In this document: piece by piece, positions 47,954 through 58,677 of the stretch
Numbering within the stretch: position 1 is the first letter of the stretch
How the letters are laid out: each line of letters opens with the position of its first letter
NCBI RefSeq assembly: GCF_001047675.1
Contig: NZ_CP011975.1
Span: 495,710-559,709, forward strand
Direction of reading: 5' to 3'
Length of the DNA stretch: 64,000 nucleotides
Source: Yersinia aleksiciae
GTDB taxonomy: Bacteria > Pseudomonadota > Gammaproteobacteria > Enterobacterales > Enterobacteriaceae
Position numbers and translations under genes: made by a program
The notes under the pieces: generated by a model
Seen by the model: only the letters and a program-made list of their open reading frames with translations
Told to the model about the DNA's origin: nothing
Databases searched by the model: none

Positions 47954-49471
47954 TTAACCTTCGTTATGCATCTCAAGATTTTCCGCTTCGTTATGATTAC
48001 GTAATGCCTGCGCATCATCGTTACGTAACGACTCCAGATACTCCAAATAGCTCTGATCCACATCTTTGGTGACGTAAACGCCATTGAAGACGGAACACTC
48101 AAACTGAGTGATATCTGGGTTATCTTCGCGTACAGCTTCGATAAGGTCGGGAAGATCCTGGAAAATCAGTGCATCGGCACCAATCAACTGGCGAATCTCG
48201 TCCACTTCACGGCCATGGGCAATCAACTCATTGGCGCTTGGCATATCGATACCGTACACATTCGGGAAACGGATTTCAGGGGCGGCAGAAGCGAAGTAGA
48301 CTTTCTTCGCCCCCGCTTCACGCGCCATCTCGACGATCTGTTCTGATGTCGTACCACGGACGATAGAGTCATCCACCAATAACACGTTCTTATCGCGGAA
48401 CTCTGCACGGTTGGCATTCAGTTTGCGGCGCACTGATTTGCGACGCTCCTGCTGGCCTGGCATGATGAAGGTGCGGCCGACATAGCGGTTTTTCACAAAC
48501 CCCTGACGATACGGTTTATCCAGAATACGAGCAATTTCCAACGCGATATCGCAGGAGGTTTCTGGGATAGGGATAACCACATCGATATCCAGATCTTCCC
48601 ACTGTTTGGCAATTTTTGCGCCCAACTTCTGCCCCATGCGCACCCGCGCACTGTAAACAGAAATTTTGTCCATAAAGGAGTCTGGGCGGGCAAAATAGAC
48701 ATACTCAAACAAGCACGGGTTATATTTTGGATTTTCAGCACACTGGCGTGTGAACAACTGACCCTTTTCGGTGATATACACCGCTTCGCCCGGCGCAACA
48801 TCACGCAGGAATTCAAAGCCAAGGGTATCGAGTGCCACACTTTCAGAAGCGACCATGTACTCATTACGGCCATCAACCAAGGTGCGTTTGCCAATCACCA
48901 GCGGACGGATACCGTTAGGATCACGGAAGGCGACCATGCCATGGCCGATAATCATCGCGACGCAAGCATAGGCACCACGGATCAGCTGATGCGTTGCGGC
49001 AACAGCGGCAAAAATGTTGTCAGACTCCAACGGATAATGTTGGAAACGGTCCAATTCACTGGCAAAAATATTCAGCAGAATTTCTGAGTCAGACGTGGTG
49101 TTCACATGACGGCGAGAGACTTCGAATAATTTCTTTCTCAGCTGGTGAGCGTTAGTCAGATTACCGTTATGAGCCAAGGTGATGCCAAACGGTGAGTTAA
49201 CGTAGAAGGGCTGAGCCTCGGAAGCACTGGAGCTACCTGCTGTCGGGTAACGAACATGGCCAATACCCATATTCCCCTGTAAGCGCAGCATATGCCGGGT
49301 TTCAAATACATCCTTCACCAAGCCGTTTGCTTTACGCAGCCGGAACCCATTATGGGCATCAATGGTAACGATGCCCGCAGCATCCTGGCCTCGGTGCTGA
49401 AGCACCGTCAGCGCATCATAAATCGACTGGTTTACCGGTGCAAAACCGGCGATACCGACAATACCGCACAT
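47954..49471 (-). CDS. purF: Amidophosphoribosyltransferase PurF
   Basis: First committed enzyme of purine synthesis, transferring ammonia from glutamine to PRPP. 505 residues, as in E. coli. Catalytic Cys is residue 2 (MCGIVG), becoming residue 1 after Met removal. The Ntn glutaminase domain covers ~1-235; the PRTase domain holds the PRPP loop [15 protein letters not shown] near residues 360-375. It follows cvpA by 12 bases and is under the PurR operator upstream of cvpA. Confidence 0.97.
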   Translation of the reverse strand: MCGIVGIAGFAPVNQSIYDALTVLQHRGQDAAGIVTIDAHNGFRLRKANGLVKDVFETRHMLRLQGNMGIGHVRYPTAGSSSASEAQPFYVNSPFGITLAHNGNLTNAHQLRKKLFEVSRRHVNTTSDSEILLNIFASELDRFQHYPLESDNIFAAVAATHQLIRGAYACVAMIIGHGMVAFRDPNGIRPLVIGKRTLVDGRNEYMVASESVALDTLGFEFLRDVAPGEAVYITEKGQLFTRQCAENPKYNPCLFEYVYFARPDSFMDKISVYSARVRMGQKLGAKIAKQWEDLDIDVVIPIPETSCDIALEIARILDKPYRQGFVKNRYVGRTFIMPGQQERRKSVRRKLNANRAEFRDKNVLLVDDSIVRGTTSEQIVEMAREAGAKKVYFASAAPEIRFPNVYGIDMPSANELIAHGREVDEIRQLIGADALIFQDLPDLIEAVREDNPDITQFECSVFNGVYVTKDVDQSYLEYLESLRNDDAQALRNHNEAENLEMHNEG

Positions 49472-49483
49472 GTTGTCTTTTCC

Positions 49484-49993
49484 TCATAAGCCGCTCCGAA
49501 TCGGTAATTGATTCGGTAAGAAACTCGACGTGCTCTGCAGGTAGTCAAAGAACCACCTGATGATATAACTGAACTGCGGGATCAATTGTGACTGTTTCCA
49601 GTCTTCACTTTGTGAGAAGCCGGTAAATGTATCCAGAAAGAACAACATGGCTGAGACAATTAGAACGCCTCGCAGCGCCCCAAAACAGATGCCCAATACC
49701 CTGTCTGTTCCTGATAACCCGGTACGTTCAACCAGTGAACCAATCACATAGTTAACAATAGCCCCGACGATCAATGTCGCGATGAACAAAATGCCGATGG
49801 CGATGCCGTTACGTACTACTTCATCCTCAAAACGGGTGAAATAGACAGCAAGGTAAGTGTAAAAATGGCTGGCGACAAAAAACGCACATCCCCATGTTAC
49901 AAGTGACAATGCTTCACGGACAAACCCCCGGATTAAGCTGACTAATGCAGAAAATCCGATAATCCCTATTATGACGTAATCAATCCAGACCAT
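49484..49993 (-). CDS. cvpA: Colicin V production protein CvpA
   Basis: Inner-membrane protein, 169 residues, with four predicted helices (about 6-22, 30-48, 65-90, 105-125). Required in E. coli for colicin V export from plasmid-bearing cells; also linked to envelope stress tolerance. Start [24 protein letters not shown] is characteristic. First gene of the cvpA-purF transcript, with a PurR box about 60 bases upstream. Confidence 0.93.
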   Translation of the reverse strand: MVWIDYVIIGIIGFSALVSLIRGFVREALSLVTWGCAFFVASHFYTYLAVYFTRFEDEVVRNGIAIGILFIATLIVGAIVNYVIGSLVERTGLSGTDRVLGICFGALRGVLIVSAMLFFLDTFTGFSQSEDWKQSQLIPQFSYIIRWFFDYLQSTSSFLPNQLPIRSGL

Positions 49994-50051
49994 GACTATT
50001 CCAATGACGAAATCGCCGCTGCATCCTGTTCGCGGCGAATTCTAACAGAAA

Positions 50052-50067
50052 AAGAAAACGTTTGCGT
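50052..50067 (-). promoter_or_regulatory. PurR operator of cvpA-purF
   Basis: The minus strand reads ACGCAAACGTTTTCTT, 14 of 16 identical to the PurR consensus ACGCAAACGTTTGCGT. Located 59 bases before the cvpA start, as in E. coli. Confidence 0.85.
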
Positions 50068-50096
50068 AGGGGTTTCTGACCCTACGACAAATTAAA

Positions 50097-50129
50097 GTGC
50101 GACGATTTTAAAAACAACAATCGTCGCAC
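50097..50129 (-). terminator. Terminator of dedD
   Basis: GTGCGACGATT (50097-50107) and AATCGTCGCAC (50119-50129) are perfect 11-base arms; on the minus strand TTTAATTT follows. It lies between dedD and the cvpA promoter. Confidence 0.75.
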
Positions 50130-50183
50130 AAACTTAGCTCACAAACCCCGTGCGCTCTGACATCTTACCGCACAGCCAAAACC

Positions 50184-50909
50184 TTAACGCCCAGTACTAT
50201 AGGGCTTGACCTGCCCATTTAGGCCGCTTAATGAATTAAGCTCCGGCAAGGCGGATTGCAGTTTTTGTTTTGACGCATCCGGCCCAACAAACACTCGAGT
50301 TATCTGGCCCTGTACCGGAGTCGCAGGCACCGTAAATGCCCGATGACCTGACAGACGCAATGTGGCGACAACTTCATTCACTTTCGCGGCGTTTTTGAGC
50401 GCGCCCAACTGAACGACATAAGCCTGCCCTACCGGTGCTTTTTCTTCCGGGGTCGGTTTACTCTCTGGTTTTATTTCTGGCTTAACCTCAGGTTTAGGTT
50501 TCACTTCCTGCGGTTTTTTCTCTATCGGCGTCGGTTTGATTTCGACCGGTTTTTTCTCAACAGGTTTCACCTCCACCGGTTTAGTTTGCATCGGTGGCGG
50601 TGTCACTATGGTTGGTTCAGATGGCAGGTTACCGGCATCATTAGCAGCTTGAGAGGCGGAATCATCTTTAGGGACTTCCACAGCTTGCGCCGCACCTTCC
50701 GGTGGCGCGATAGGCAAAGGCTGACTGACTGGAGGAACCGCGTCAATCTCCTGGCTATCACCGGGTTTTGGCACTAATGGGATAGCAGCAAACTCATCCT
50801 CATAGTGCTTCTTTTTACCATCCAGCAGCCCCGGCAGCAAAATCACGCCCAACGCCACCAGAATTATGGTCCCAACTAAACGGTTCTGGAACTTACTTGC
50901 CACTCGCAT
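50184..50909 (-). CDS. dedD: SPOR-domain cell-division protein DedD
   Basis: Septal-ring membrane protein of 241 residues. A short cytoplasmic start (MRVASKFQNRLVG) precedes one membrane helix (~13-28). Then comes a long periplasmic linker rich in Pro, Lys and Glu with repeated 'PVEKKPVE / KPEVKPEIKPE' phrases (~85-160). The C-terminal SPOR domain (~165-241, from QAYVVQLGALKNAAKVNEV) binds denuded septal glycan. It follows folC on the same strand and ends in a strong hairpin. Confidence 0.92.
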   Translation of the reverse strand: MRVASKFQNRLVGTIILVALGVILLPGLLDGKKKHYEDEFAAIPLVPKPGDSQEIDAVPPVSQPLPIAPPEGAAQAVEVPKDDSASQAANDAGNLPSEPTIVTPPPMQTKPVEVKPVEKKPVEIKPTPIEKKPQEVKPKPEVKPEIKPESKPTPEEKAPVGQAYVVQLGALKNAAKVNEVVATLRLSGHRAFTVPATPVQGQITRVFVGPDASKQKLQSALPELNSLSGLNGQVKPYSTGR

Positions 50910-50959
50910 TCCCCACGTTCATTCGTTTATACATTCGATTTTTTATCAACAGGATACAG

Positions 50960-52210
50960 TCATCGATTCAATGCAGCCATCACATGGGCGACAGTATGGA
51001 AAGAGCCACAGACAATGACCACATCCTGTGGTTCTGCATCTTGCATGGCCTGACGCCACGCTGTTTCAACATCGCTAAACTGGCGGGATAGAGTGAGATG
51101 CTCAGCCAGTTGCTCCGCAGTGGCCCCACGCGGCCCTTCCAGCGGTGCGCAATACCATTGGTCGACCTGTTCAGATAAGCAGGCCAAGGTACCACCAATA
51201 TCTTTATCGGATAACATCCCAACCACTGCCCGTACTTTACCCTGTTTCGGTAACTGAGCGAGTCTGTCGGTCAAATAACGTGCGGCATGTGGATTATGGG
51301 CCACATCCAAAATCAGCAAGGGTTGCTCACTGACAATCTGGAAACGTCCCGGCAAGCTAGCAGCCTGCAAACCTTGGCGAATTACCGCTTCGCTCAATGG
51401 CAATCCAGAATAGTGCAGCACTGCCAATGCGGTGGCCGCATTGGCCAGCGGCACATTGGGCAACGGTAAATCAGCCCACAGACGATCGTCGCACTGCCAG
51501 CTCCAACGTTGGTCCTGCTGGCTTAACTGCCATGTCTTATCACGCGGATAGAGTTGCGCACCGAGTTTCGCAGCGACATCGGCAATAGACTGCGGCATAT
51601 CAGGTTCACCCACCACGGCAGGTTTTCCTGGGCGGAACACTCCGGCCTTTTCGCGCCCAATGCTTTCGCGGTCGAAGCCCAACCAGTCAGTATGATCGAT
51701 CGCGATACTGGTGATAGCGGCAACATCAGAATCAACAATATTGGTCGCGTCCAAACGCCCACCGAGGCCCACTTCCAGAATCACCACATCAAGCTTAGCC
51801 TGCTTAAATAATTGCAGTGCCGATAACGTGCCAAATTCGAAATAAGTCAGCGAGATACCTTCGCGCCCAGCTTCAATTTGGGCAAAAGAGTGGCTATGTT
51901 CGGCCTCAGGTAGCTCTTGCCCCTGAATGCGGACTCGCTCGGTATAACGCAAAAGATGAGGAGAGCTGTAAACCCCTACCCGCAGGCCAGCTGCCAGTAA
52001 AATTGATTCGAGGGTACAACAGGTAGTGCCTTTGCCATTAGTGCCGGCAATGGTAAATACTTTCGGGGCAGGTTTAAGCAGATCAAGACGCTCAGCAACC
52101 TGTTTAACACGCTCCAGACCCAACTCGATTGGCTGAGAATGCAAGCGCTCAAGATAGTAAAGCCACGCGGCCAAAGGCGACGTGGCTTGGGGAATTGGAT
52201 GATTGTTCAT
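50960..52210 (-). CDS. folC: Dihydrofolate synthase/folylpolyglutamate synthase FolC
   Basis: Bifunctional Mur-ligase-family enzyme that adds glutamate to dihydropteroate and extends folate polyglutamates. 416 residues from the ATG at 52210; a GTG at 52222 is an alternative start. The P-loop GTNGKGT is at residues 56-62. SSPHLLRYTERVRIQG, LEVGLGGRLDATN, SIAIDHTDWLG and DVAHNPHAARY are the standard Mur-ligase/folate motifs. Confidence 0.95.
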   Translation of the reverse strand: MNNHPIPQATSPLAAWLYYLERLHSQPIELGLERVKQVAERLDLLKPAPKVFTIAGTNGKGTTCCTLESILLAAGLRVGVYSSPHLLRYTERVRIQGQELPEAEHSHSFAQIEAGREGISLTYFEFGTLSALQLFKQAKLDVVILEVGLGGRLDATNIVDSDVAAITSIAIDHTDWLGFDRESIGREKAGVFRPGKPAVVGEPDMPQSIADVAAKLGAQLYPRDKTWQLSQQDQRWSWQCDDRLWADLPLPNVPLANAATALAVLHYSGLPLSEAVIRQGLQAASLPGRFQIVSEQPLLILDVAHNPHAARYLTDRLAQLPKQGKVRAVVGMLSDKDIGGTLACLSEQVDQWYCAPLEGPRGATAEQLAEHLTLSRQFSDVETAWRQAMQDAEPQDVVIVCGSFHTVAHVMAALNR

Positions 52211-52280
52211 GAGTCCCGTCACTGACCTTTATTCACAATAACCGGACACCACCTTATCAGGGTGATGCCCGTTAGGAAAA

Positions 52281-53189
52281 TCAGGCTTCTGCCTGAGTAT
52301 CCGTCGCAGCAGTCTCTTTGGCGTCAACCACGCTTGGCTGTGGCTGATGAGTCAATTTAGACAAGATGCTGGCAATCGTCTGGCGCATAACCGGACGGCG
52401 CACGATCATGTCGATAGCGCCTTTTTCAATCAAGAATTCACTGCGCTGGAAGCCCGGCGGCAGTTTTTCTCGTACGGTTTGCTCGATAACCCGAGGGCCT
52501 GCAAAACCGATTAGGGCTTTAGGCTCACCGATATTGATATCACCGAGCATTGCCAGACTGGCGGAAACGCCCCCCATGGTAGGGTCTGTCAGCACGGAAA
52601 TGTAAGGCAAACCACGCTCTTGCATTTTAGCCAGAGCAGCACTGGTTTTTGCCATCTGCATCAGTGACATCAATGCTTCCTGCATACGGGCGCCACCACT
52701 GGAGGAGAAGCACACCAGCGGGCAATTATCTTCCAGTGCCTGCTCGACAGCGCGAACGAAACGCGCCCCCACAACTGACGCCATTGAACCGCCCATAAAG
52801 GCAAATTCAAATGCGGCGGCAACAACAGGCATGCCTTGCAAGGTTCCTTTCATGGCAACCAAAGCATCTTTCTCGCCCGTCTCTTTTTGAGCGGCAGAAA
52901 TACGATCTTTATACTTTTTGGAATCCTTGAATTTCAGGATGTCCTTCGGCTCCAGCTCGCTACCCAATTCAACTTCACTGCCTGCATCCAGCAGCATATG
53001 TAACCGTGCACGGGCTGACATACGCATATGGTGATCACACTTAGGACAAACTTCCAGATTGCGCTCTAGCTCGGCACGGTAAAGTACCTGACCACAACTG
53101 TCACATTTCGTCCACACCCCTTCAGGAATACTCGCTTTACGGGTTTGTGTGATATTGCTTTTGTTAAGAATTCGTTCAATCCAGCTCAT
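52281..53189 (-). CDS. accD: Acetyl-CoA carboxylase carboxyltransferase subunit beta
   Basis: Beta subunit of the carboxyltransferase that makes malonyl-CoA. 302 residues. The N-terminal zinc ribbon uses C29, C32, C48 and C51; the crotonase-like body has [22 protein letters not shown] and [11 protein letters not shown]. The start at 53189 ([10 protein letters not shown]) has AAAGG eight bases upstream; the open frame extends 36 codons further without support. Precedes folC, as in E. coli. Confidence 0.96.
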   Translation of the reverse strand: MSWIERILNKSNITQTRKASIPEGVWTKCDSCGQVLYRAELERNLEVCPKCDHHMRMSARARLHMLLDAGSEVELGSELEPKDILKFKDSKKYKDRISAAQKETGEKDALVAMKGTLQGMPVVAAAFEFAFMGGSMASVVGARFVRAVEQALEDNCPLVCFSSSGGARMQEALMSLMQMAKTSAALAKMQERGLPYISVLTDPTMGGVSASLAMLGDINIGEPKALIGFAGPRVIEQTVREKLPPGFQRSEFLIEKGAIDMIVRRPVMRQTIASILSKLTHQPQPSVVDAKETAATDTQAEA

Positions 53190-53420
53190 CGATGACCTTT
53201 CTGTTTGAACCTGGCCGTTGCCAGTCCGCTGTTCATGCTTTAACCATCTCCCTGAAAACGCCCCAATAAAAAGTGCCTGAGATACACGCCAGTACAACGT
53301 GGCTAAGGCACCGAAATTCGGGTCGTCCGCAGGAACAGACCATAAATGTCACTCATTAAACCATATTGGCTCGACAGTGTAGATAAAAAACTGGTCGAAC
53401 CCTTGGCTTAGGTAACGTTT

Positions 53421-54083
53421 TTACTGATTTTTCTGACGTGCCGCTGCGCGCCGATGGCGCCAAACCTCGAATACACCGGGCAAAATTGACACCACAATAA
53501 TGGCGACAATCAGCAATTTCAGATTGTTCTGCACGATAGGCACATTACCAAACAGGTAACCAGCATAGGTGAATAACAGGACCCATACCAACGCCCCAAT
53601 CACGTTATAGGCCGCAAAGTGGCGATAGGACATTTTCCCCATGCCAGCAACGAACGGCGCAAAAGTACGAATAATAGGCACAAATCGCGCCAGAATAATC
53701 GCTTTCCCACCATGTTTCTCGTAGAACTGATGGGTTTTATCCAGATAACTGCGGCGGAAAATTTTGGAGTCCGGGTTGCTAAAGAGCTTTTCACCGAACA
53801 CCCGACCGATGGTGTAGTTGATCGCATCCCCGAGAATAGCGGCGGTCACCATCAGGGCCACCATGATATGCACGTTGATATCATTGGATGGCAATGAGGC
53901 CAGTGCGCCAGCGACAAAGAGCAAAGAGTCACCTGGCAGGAATGGCGTCACCACCAGACCGGTTTCACAGAATAAAATCAGGAATAAAATGGCATAAACC
54001 CAGACCCCATACTGCGCCACCAACTCCGCCAGATGAACATCAATATGCAAAATAAAATCAATAACGAAACGTATAAATTCCAT
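53421..54083 (-). CDS. dedA: DedA-family membrane protein
   Basis: Inner-membrane protein of 220 residues in the DedA family, whose members act as undecaprenyl-phosphate/lipid flippases or support proton-motive force. Several hydrophobic segments; the conserved E39 to P-G-D loop reads [18 protein letters not shown], and the re-entrant motif [21 protein letters not shown] carries the essential arginines. Neighbours (accD downstream, truA upstream) match E. coli dedA. Confidence 0.93.
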   Translation of the reverse strand: MEFIRFVIDFILHIDVHLAELVAQYGVWVYAILFLILFCETGLVVTPFLPGDSLLFVAGALASLPSNDINVHIMVALMVTAAILGDAINYTIGRVFGEKLFSNPDSKIFRRSYLDKTHQFYEKHGGKAIILARFVPIIRTFAPFVAGMGKMSYRHFAAYNVIGALVWVLLFTYAGYLFGNVPIVQNNLKLLIVAIIVVSILPGVFEVWRHRRAAARQKNQ

Positions 54084-54197
54084 AAATACTCTCGAGTGGT
54101 AAGCGAGCTTAAATTTTGATTGAGACTAGCTGAACTTCCTTAAGTATTCCTTAGCTCAAGGTCAGTGGTCAGCCATACACTTATCATTATAACCTGA

Positions 54198-55040
54198 TCA
54201 ATCATCGGCCAAAAAAAGCGGCCCCATCGGCGCTGCGGGTAAGCCAAAACGCTCAGGATAGTCAACAGACACCAAATATAACCCTTCGGCTTTTGCCGTT
54301 GCCGCCGCACGGGTTCGGTCTTTTAGCGCCAGCAACTCGGCCATCCAGGTCACATCCTGATTACCGCAGCCAATCTCGATCAGGCTACCGACAATATTGC
54401 GCACCATATGATGCACAAACGCGTTGGCCTTGATATCTACCACGATATACGCGCCGTGTCGGGACACTTTGACATGTTTTACATTTCGCCATGGAGTGCG
54501 GGACTGGCACTGCACCGCGCGGAACGAGGTAAAATCATTCTCGCCAAGTAGGCACTGCGCAGCCTGCTCCATTCTTTCGGCATCCAGTGGCATATGGCAA
54601 TGAGTCACCCCTTGCGCCAATACCGCCGGACGATAGCGATGGTTAAAAATAATATAGCGGTAGCGACGGGCCGTGGCGCTAAAACGGGCGTGGAAATCTT
54701 CATCAACCGTTTTTACCCATCGTACCGCGATATCTGAGGGCAAATGGCTATTAACCCCCATGGTCCAGGCGGCGTCTTTGCGTACGGCGGTGGTGACAAA
54801 ATGCACCACCTGCCCGGTCGCATGCACGCCCGCATCCGTCCGCCCTGCACAAAATACGCCGATAGGCGCATTAGCAACTTTCGAGAGTGCCGCTTCCAGA
54901 CAAGCTTGCACACTGGTAACTTCTTGCTGACGTTGCCAACCAAAATAGCGGCTACCGTTATATTCGATACCCAGCGCAATTTTCAAACTGGCAACATCTG
55001 CTACTGCGGCGTCTTGCTGAGCCAACTCAAGTTCGGACAT
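54198..55040 (-). CDS. truA: tRNA pseudouridine(38-40) synthase TruA
   Basis: Converts uridines 38-40 of tRNA anticodon arms to pseudouridine. 280 residues, with an N-terminus about ten residues longer than E. coli's. The catalytic aspartate is D69 in [29 protein letters not shown], the [16 protein letters not shown] loop and [13 protein letters not shown] are conserved. It shares one base with the end of usg (55040), indicating coupled translation. Confidence 0.95.
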   Translation of the reverse strand: MSELELAQQDAAVADVASLKIALGIEYNGSRYFGWQRQQEVTSVQACLEAALSKVANAPIGVFCAGRTDAGVHATGQVVHFVTTAVRKDAAWTMGVNSHLPSDIAVRWVKTVDEDFHARFSATARRYRYIIFNHRYRPAVLAQGVTHCHMPLDAERMEQAAQCLLGENDFTSFRAVQCQSRTPWRNVKHVKVSRHGAYIVVDIKANAFVHHMVRNIVGSLIEIGCGNQDVTWMAELLALKDRTRAAATAKAEGLYLVSVDYPERFGLPAAPMGPLFLADD

Positions 55041-56050
55041 CAGTAAAGTTGCTCCTGCAACAGGCGCTCCGCCGTTTCGATCGCCATTAATGCGCCACCG
55101 AAACGAATGTTGTCAGCCACCGACCAGAACTGTAATACCTCGGGAATACCATAGTCATTACGCACACAACCAATGCTCAAGACATCACTGCCAGAGGCAT
55201 CGCTGACCTGTGTTGGGTAATCATCTTCTTCCGATAATTGGATGTCTTCGCAACTTTCCAGCTCGCTACGGGCTTCATCCGAGGAGATCGGACGTAGCGC
55301 TTCCAGATGCACCACTTGCGCCTGACCGTAGAATACCGGCGACTGAATGCAAGTCACTGAGATAGGCAAACCATCGTCTTGTAGCACTTTACGCACCTGA
55401 TCGACCAAGCGGCGCTCTTCGCGAACACTGCCCTCTTCATCTGCCATGAGCGGCAAGACATTAAATGCCAGCTGTTTGGCGAAGAAACCCGGTTCAGCAG
55501 GGATGCCATTGAGCAGCTTGGCACTTTGTCCGGCCAGATCGTCCACAGCGACTTTGCCGTGAGCCGAGGCAGAAATTAGCGCGGTGACATGCAGGCGGGA
55601 TAACCCGGCTTGCTCCGTCAGTGGCTTGATAGCCGTCAGTAACTGGCTGGTTAAGCTGTCAGCGACCGCTACAATATTGCGATTGCGGTAATCAGCCAGC
55701 ACTTGAGGATTGACACTTGGCACCACTAGCGGCACATCATGCTCCATCGCGAACAGGCCGCTGCTGTCGATAACCAAACAACCGGCGTTACCCGCTTCTT
55801 CCGCGTATTGCTGCGAGGCCTCAGGACCTGCGACAAAGAAGGCCAACTGCGCCTGTGACCAGTCGAATTCAGCAACATTCTCAACCAGCAAACTTTTGCC
55901 GTTAAAGCGCACGGTAGCGCCAGCACTGCGTTCGCTGGCCAGCGGATACAATTCACCAACCGGGAACTGGCGCTCGTGGAGCAACTCCAGCAAAGCTTCA
56001 CCTACTGCGCCCGTCGCTCCTAACAGAGCAATATTCCAGCCGTCAGACAT
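55040..56050 (-). CDS. usg: USG-1 protein, aspartate-semialdehyde dehydrogenase paralogue
   Basis: 336 residues of the ASADH fold: NAD(P)-binding start [20 protein letters not shown] and a dimerisation domain after ~130. The catalytic cysteine region of true ASADH is replaced by [14 protein letters not shown], which has no cysteine, so dehydrogenase activity is not expected. The role of Usg is unknown; the gene is conserved between pdxB and truA in enterobacteria. The start at 56050 has GGAG nine bases upstream; the frame is open five codons further. Confidence 0.93.
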   Translation of the reverse strand: MSDGWNIALLGATGAVGEALLELLHERQFPVGELYPLASERSAGATVRFNGKSLLVENVAEFDWSQAQLAFFVAGPEASQQYAEEAGNAGCLVIDSSGLFAMEHDVPLVVPSVNPQVLADYRNRNIVAVADSLTSQLLTAIKPLTEQAGLSRLHVTALISASAHGKVAVDDLAGQSAKLLNGIPAEPGFFAKQLAFNVLPLMADEEGSVREERRLVDQVRKVLQDDGLPISVTCIQSPVFYGQAQVVHLEALRPISSDEARSELESCEDIQLSEEDDYPTQVSDASGSDVLSIGCVRNDYGIPEVLQFWSVADNIRFGGALMAIETAERLLQEQLY

Positions 56051-56273
56051 GTTGGTTTTCTCCACTAACGTTCATTAAAATACAAGGATTTATACAAATA
56101 CAAAGAGACAGTAAAATAGCGTCTTGAGGTTGATGACCCAGCGTTTACAGTGGTGAGAACAGGCCGATCGTAAAGACGCCGTCAATCCATCCATGGAGGC
56201 TCGAGCCTCGCCCCCCCTGGCGCGGACGCTTTACTCTTCTGCCTATCCTCACTCTTCAGATCGCGTCATCGGG

Positions 56274-57401
56274 TTACAATAGCTGAGTCGTAAACCCTAA
56301 TTTCTGCAACAGCTCGGCACTGGCTGCATCATCGCACTGCACGCAAAGTGATGACCATTCCCGTCGCTCTTGATAGTGCTTGCGCAGACGGTCAAACTCC
56401 CCCGGCAGACCAGCAACACGGCGCAGCGGTGCATCATCGCGGCGCACATCATACACTAAGTGCATCAATCGTTTTAATTTGCCTTCGTCCAGCTCACCAT
56501 TCAGTTGTAAGTGGCTGAACTCTGGCTGTGGCAATAGCGTGGCTAACTCTACTGATTGCGGCTGCCCCAGATGCTGACTGAATGCTTCGAACACTTGCGT
56601 GGTGCCACGCGCTTTGCCTTCCAAAGTGTATCCGGCGATGTGTGGCGTGCCGATATCGACGCGGGCCAGCAGCGGTAACGACAGCTCAGGTTCCGGCTCC
56701 CACACATCCAGTACCACACTGAGTTTTTTACCTTTCTCCAGCGCGCGGAGCAGTGCGGCATTATCCACCACCGCACCACGGCAGGCATTGATCAGTATGC
56801 GGTCATCTGGCAGGGCAGCCAGTAGCTCATCATCCGCCATATGCAGGCTTTGATAAGCACCGGTTTTATTCAGTGGCGTATGGAAGGTGAGGACATCCGC
56901 TTCGCGCACCAGTTTTTCCAGCGGCCAAAAAGTGTCGTTATCGCCACGATCCGCGCGAGGTGGATCACAGAGTAGCGTGCGCACGCCAAGGGCTTGCAGG
57001 CGAGCATTAAGCCGTGATCCCACATTTCCCACCCCCACGATACCGACTGTTTTATCGCGCAACTGGAAGCCATCACGTTCAGCCATCATCATCAGCGCAG
57101 AAAAAACATATTCAACCACCGCGATCGCGTTACAGCCCGGAGCAGCGGAGAAGCCAATCCCCTGCTGGCGCAGCCAATTATCATCAACATGGTCGGTGCC
57201 AGCAGTCGCCGTGCCCACAAAACCAATTGAGGTGCCTTGCAATAGTGACTCATTGACTTTAGTGACCGATCGCACCATCAGCGCATCAGCGTCAGCCAGT
57301 GCTTCACGAGGGATAGGTCGCCCCGGCACCGCCTGCACATCGCCCAAACGCCGAAAGAGTGTCTCCGCGTACGGCATATTCTCATCAACCAGAATCTTCA
57401 C
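56274..57401 (-). CDS. pdxB: Erythronate-4-phosphate dehydrogenase PdxB
   Basis: Second step of the DXP-dependent pyridoxal phosphate pathway. 375 residues of the D-2-hydroxyacid dehydrogenase family. The catalytic triad is in place at R208, E237 and H254, the numbering of E. coli PdxB. The NAD motif GVGNVG is at 123-128. The C-terminal extra domain (~285-375) is specific to PdxB. In E. coli the upstream neighbour is flk; here about 6 kb of other DNA intervenes. Confidence 0.96.
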   Translation of the reverse strand: MKILVDENMPYAETLFRRLGDVQAVPGRPIPREALADADALMVRSVTKVNESLLQGTSIGFVGTATAGTDHVDDNWLRQQGIGFSAAPGCNAIAVVEYVFSALMMMAERDGFQLRDKTVGIVGVGNVGSRLNARLQALGVRTLLCDPPRADRGDNDTFWPLEKLVREADVLTFHTPLNKTGAYQSLHMADDELLAALPDDRILINACRGAVVDNAALLRALEKGKKLSVVLDVWEPEPELSLPLLARVDIGTPHIAGYTLEGKARGTTQVFEAFSQHLGQPQSVELATLLPQPEFSHLQLNGELDEGKLKRLMHLVYDVRRDDAPLRRVAGLPGEFDRLRKHYQERREWSSLCVQCDDAASAELLQKLGFTTQLL

Positions 57402-57752
57402 GTTATTCTCCGGCAGCTCACTGCCCTACAGATGAAAAACAGGGGCTTAGTATATACCCAAAAAATGTGGCGTTGCAGCTAACCCCTACGACTTCAAAAA
57501 GGGATCCTGAAACGAAAATAATCCCCAAAGTCATTGGAGCCACAGGTAGGCAGCCAGCAAACGCATCCCGATGAGCTTACATTAGTAAGTGATTCGGGTG
57601 AGTGAGCGCAGCTAACCCCCCTGTGGTTTCAAGAACAAAAAATAATCCCCAAAGTCATTGGAGCCACAGGTAGGCAGCCAGCAAACGCATCCCGATGAGC
57701 TTACATTAGTAAGTGATTCGGGTAAGTGAGCGCAGCTAACACCCCTGTGGTT
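57402..57752. other. Repeat-filled region between pdxB and the AraC gene
   Basis: 351 bases without a gene, made mostly of palindromic repeat DNA: a short fragment around 57454-57505 (starts ATACCC, with a GTTGCAGCTAACCCCTACGACTTCAA stretch like the element's end) and the two 124-bp copies listed separately. Confidence 0.75.
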
Positions 57753-57762
57753 TCAAGGACGA
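57515..57762. repeat. Tandem pair of ERIC-like palindromic repeats (124-bp period)
   Basis: Copy 1 spans 57515-57638 and copy 2 spans 57639-57762, with only about four differences. Each unit is a large imperfect palindrome: GCCACAGG on the left answers CCTGTGG on the right, and the centre GAGCTTACATTAGTAAGTGA closely matches the ERIC/IRU core, which has GAGCTTACATAAGTAAGTGA. So both are ERIC-type elements, probably from a recent tandem duplication. The right end of copy 2 contains the stop codon of the AraC-family gene. Confidence 0.85.
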
Positions 57763-58538
57763 AGGGGATTGGCGCGACGAAAACGCTCCGGTGTCGTCCC
57801 TGAAACCTGCTGAAACATGGCAATAAACGCCGATGCCGAGCTGTAGCCGACATCCAGCGCCACACTTTGCACAGTTTTTCCCTGTTCTAACAATGATATA
57901 GCATGGAGGAACCGCAGTCGCTGCCGCCATTCACTAAATGCCATCCCCAGCTCCTGCTGGCAACGGCGCGATAGTGTCCGCTCGGTGGTGTAGACCCGCT
58001 TGGCCCAATGTGCCAATGAGGTATTATCCGATGGGCAGCGTTCCAGCGCCGCTAAAATTGGGGACAGGAGCTTATCTTGCGAGGTGGGCAGATAAGTGCG
58101 CTGCACCGACGACACCCTGAGTTGATCAATAAATACGCGAGCTAATCGCATATCTTGCTCGCTTTCCGGCATCAATAAGCCGCGAGAGAAGCAATCTTCC
58201 ATGATGGCGCTAACGATCGGGCTGATATTCATCAAACAAGCGGAATCGGGTAAGTCATTACAGAGATCGAGGGCAATATCAATGGCACGAAAATGCATCG
58301 ATTTGCGGTTAAAGCTGGAGTGCTCGACGCCAGCGGGGACCCAGACACTGAATTCAGGCGGTGCCAGAAAGCGTTGACCGCCGATATTCATCGCCAACAC
58401 CCCTGATTTCACGCAGATTAATTGCCCGTATGAATGGCTATGCGGCAGGAATTCAGTATTGGCATTATATATCTCGCAACGGAAGGATAAACTCTGCGGC
58501 TCGATGGTGGCGACCACCGGAAAAGAGGGTTCTGTCAT
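57753..58538 (-). CDS. AraC-family transcriptional regulator
   Basis: 261 residues. An N-terminal cupin domain (~15-95, with LPHSHSYGQLICVKSG) precedes a C-terminal AraC/XylS double helix-turn-helix (~155-255): WAKRVYTTERTLSRRCQQELG, then VALDVGYSSASAFIAMFQQVSGTTPERFRR. The layout is like NimR/YeaM. It is divergent from an EamA exporter, 124 bases apart, and probably controls it. The last codons and the TGA stop lie in copy 2 of the ERIC-like repeat, so the C-terminal tail may be altered relative to homologues. The inducer is unknown. Confidence 0.86.
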   Translation of the reverse strand: MTEPSFPVVATIEPQSLSFRCEIYNANTEFLPHSHSYGQLICVKSGVLAMNIGGQRFLAPPEFSVWVPAGVEHSSFNRKSMHFRAIDIALDLCNDLPDSACLMNISPIVSAIMEDCFSRGLLMPESEQDMRLARVFIDQLRVSSVQRTYLPTSQDKLLSPILAALERCPSDNTSLAHWAKRVYTTERTLSRRCQQELGMAFSEWRQRLRFLHAISLLEQGKTVQSVALDVGYSSASAFIAMFQQVSGTTPERFRRANPLRP

Positions 58539-58677
58539 GATGCATTAACTCCGGCAAGCCCCATTCCTGCGGCTAAATTGTCCTGATTACATCTATTATT
58601 GTCTGATTATCGCTATATAGAATAAACCAGACAAGGGTAAACTGCACCGCATAAGTGTATAGATGAGAATTATTAGC

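Noticed and set aside
52223-52280. Hairpin between accD and folC as a terminator
   Set aside because: The stem is interrupted and no T tract follows; the two genes are usually co-transcribed.
57515-57762. Repeats considered as a CRISPR array
   Set aside because: Only two copies of a 124-bp palindromic unit, no short spacers, and no cas genes nearby.
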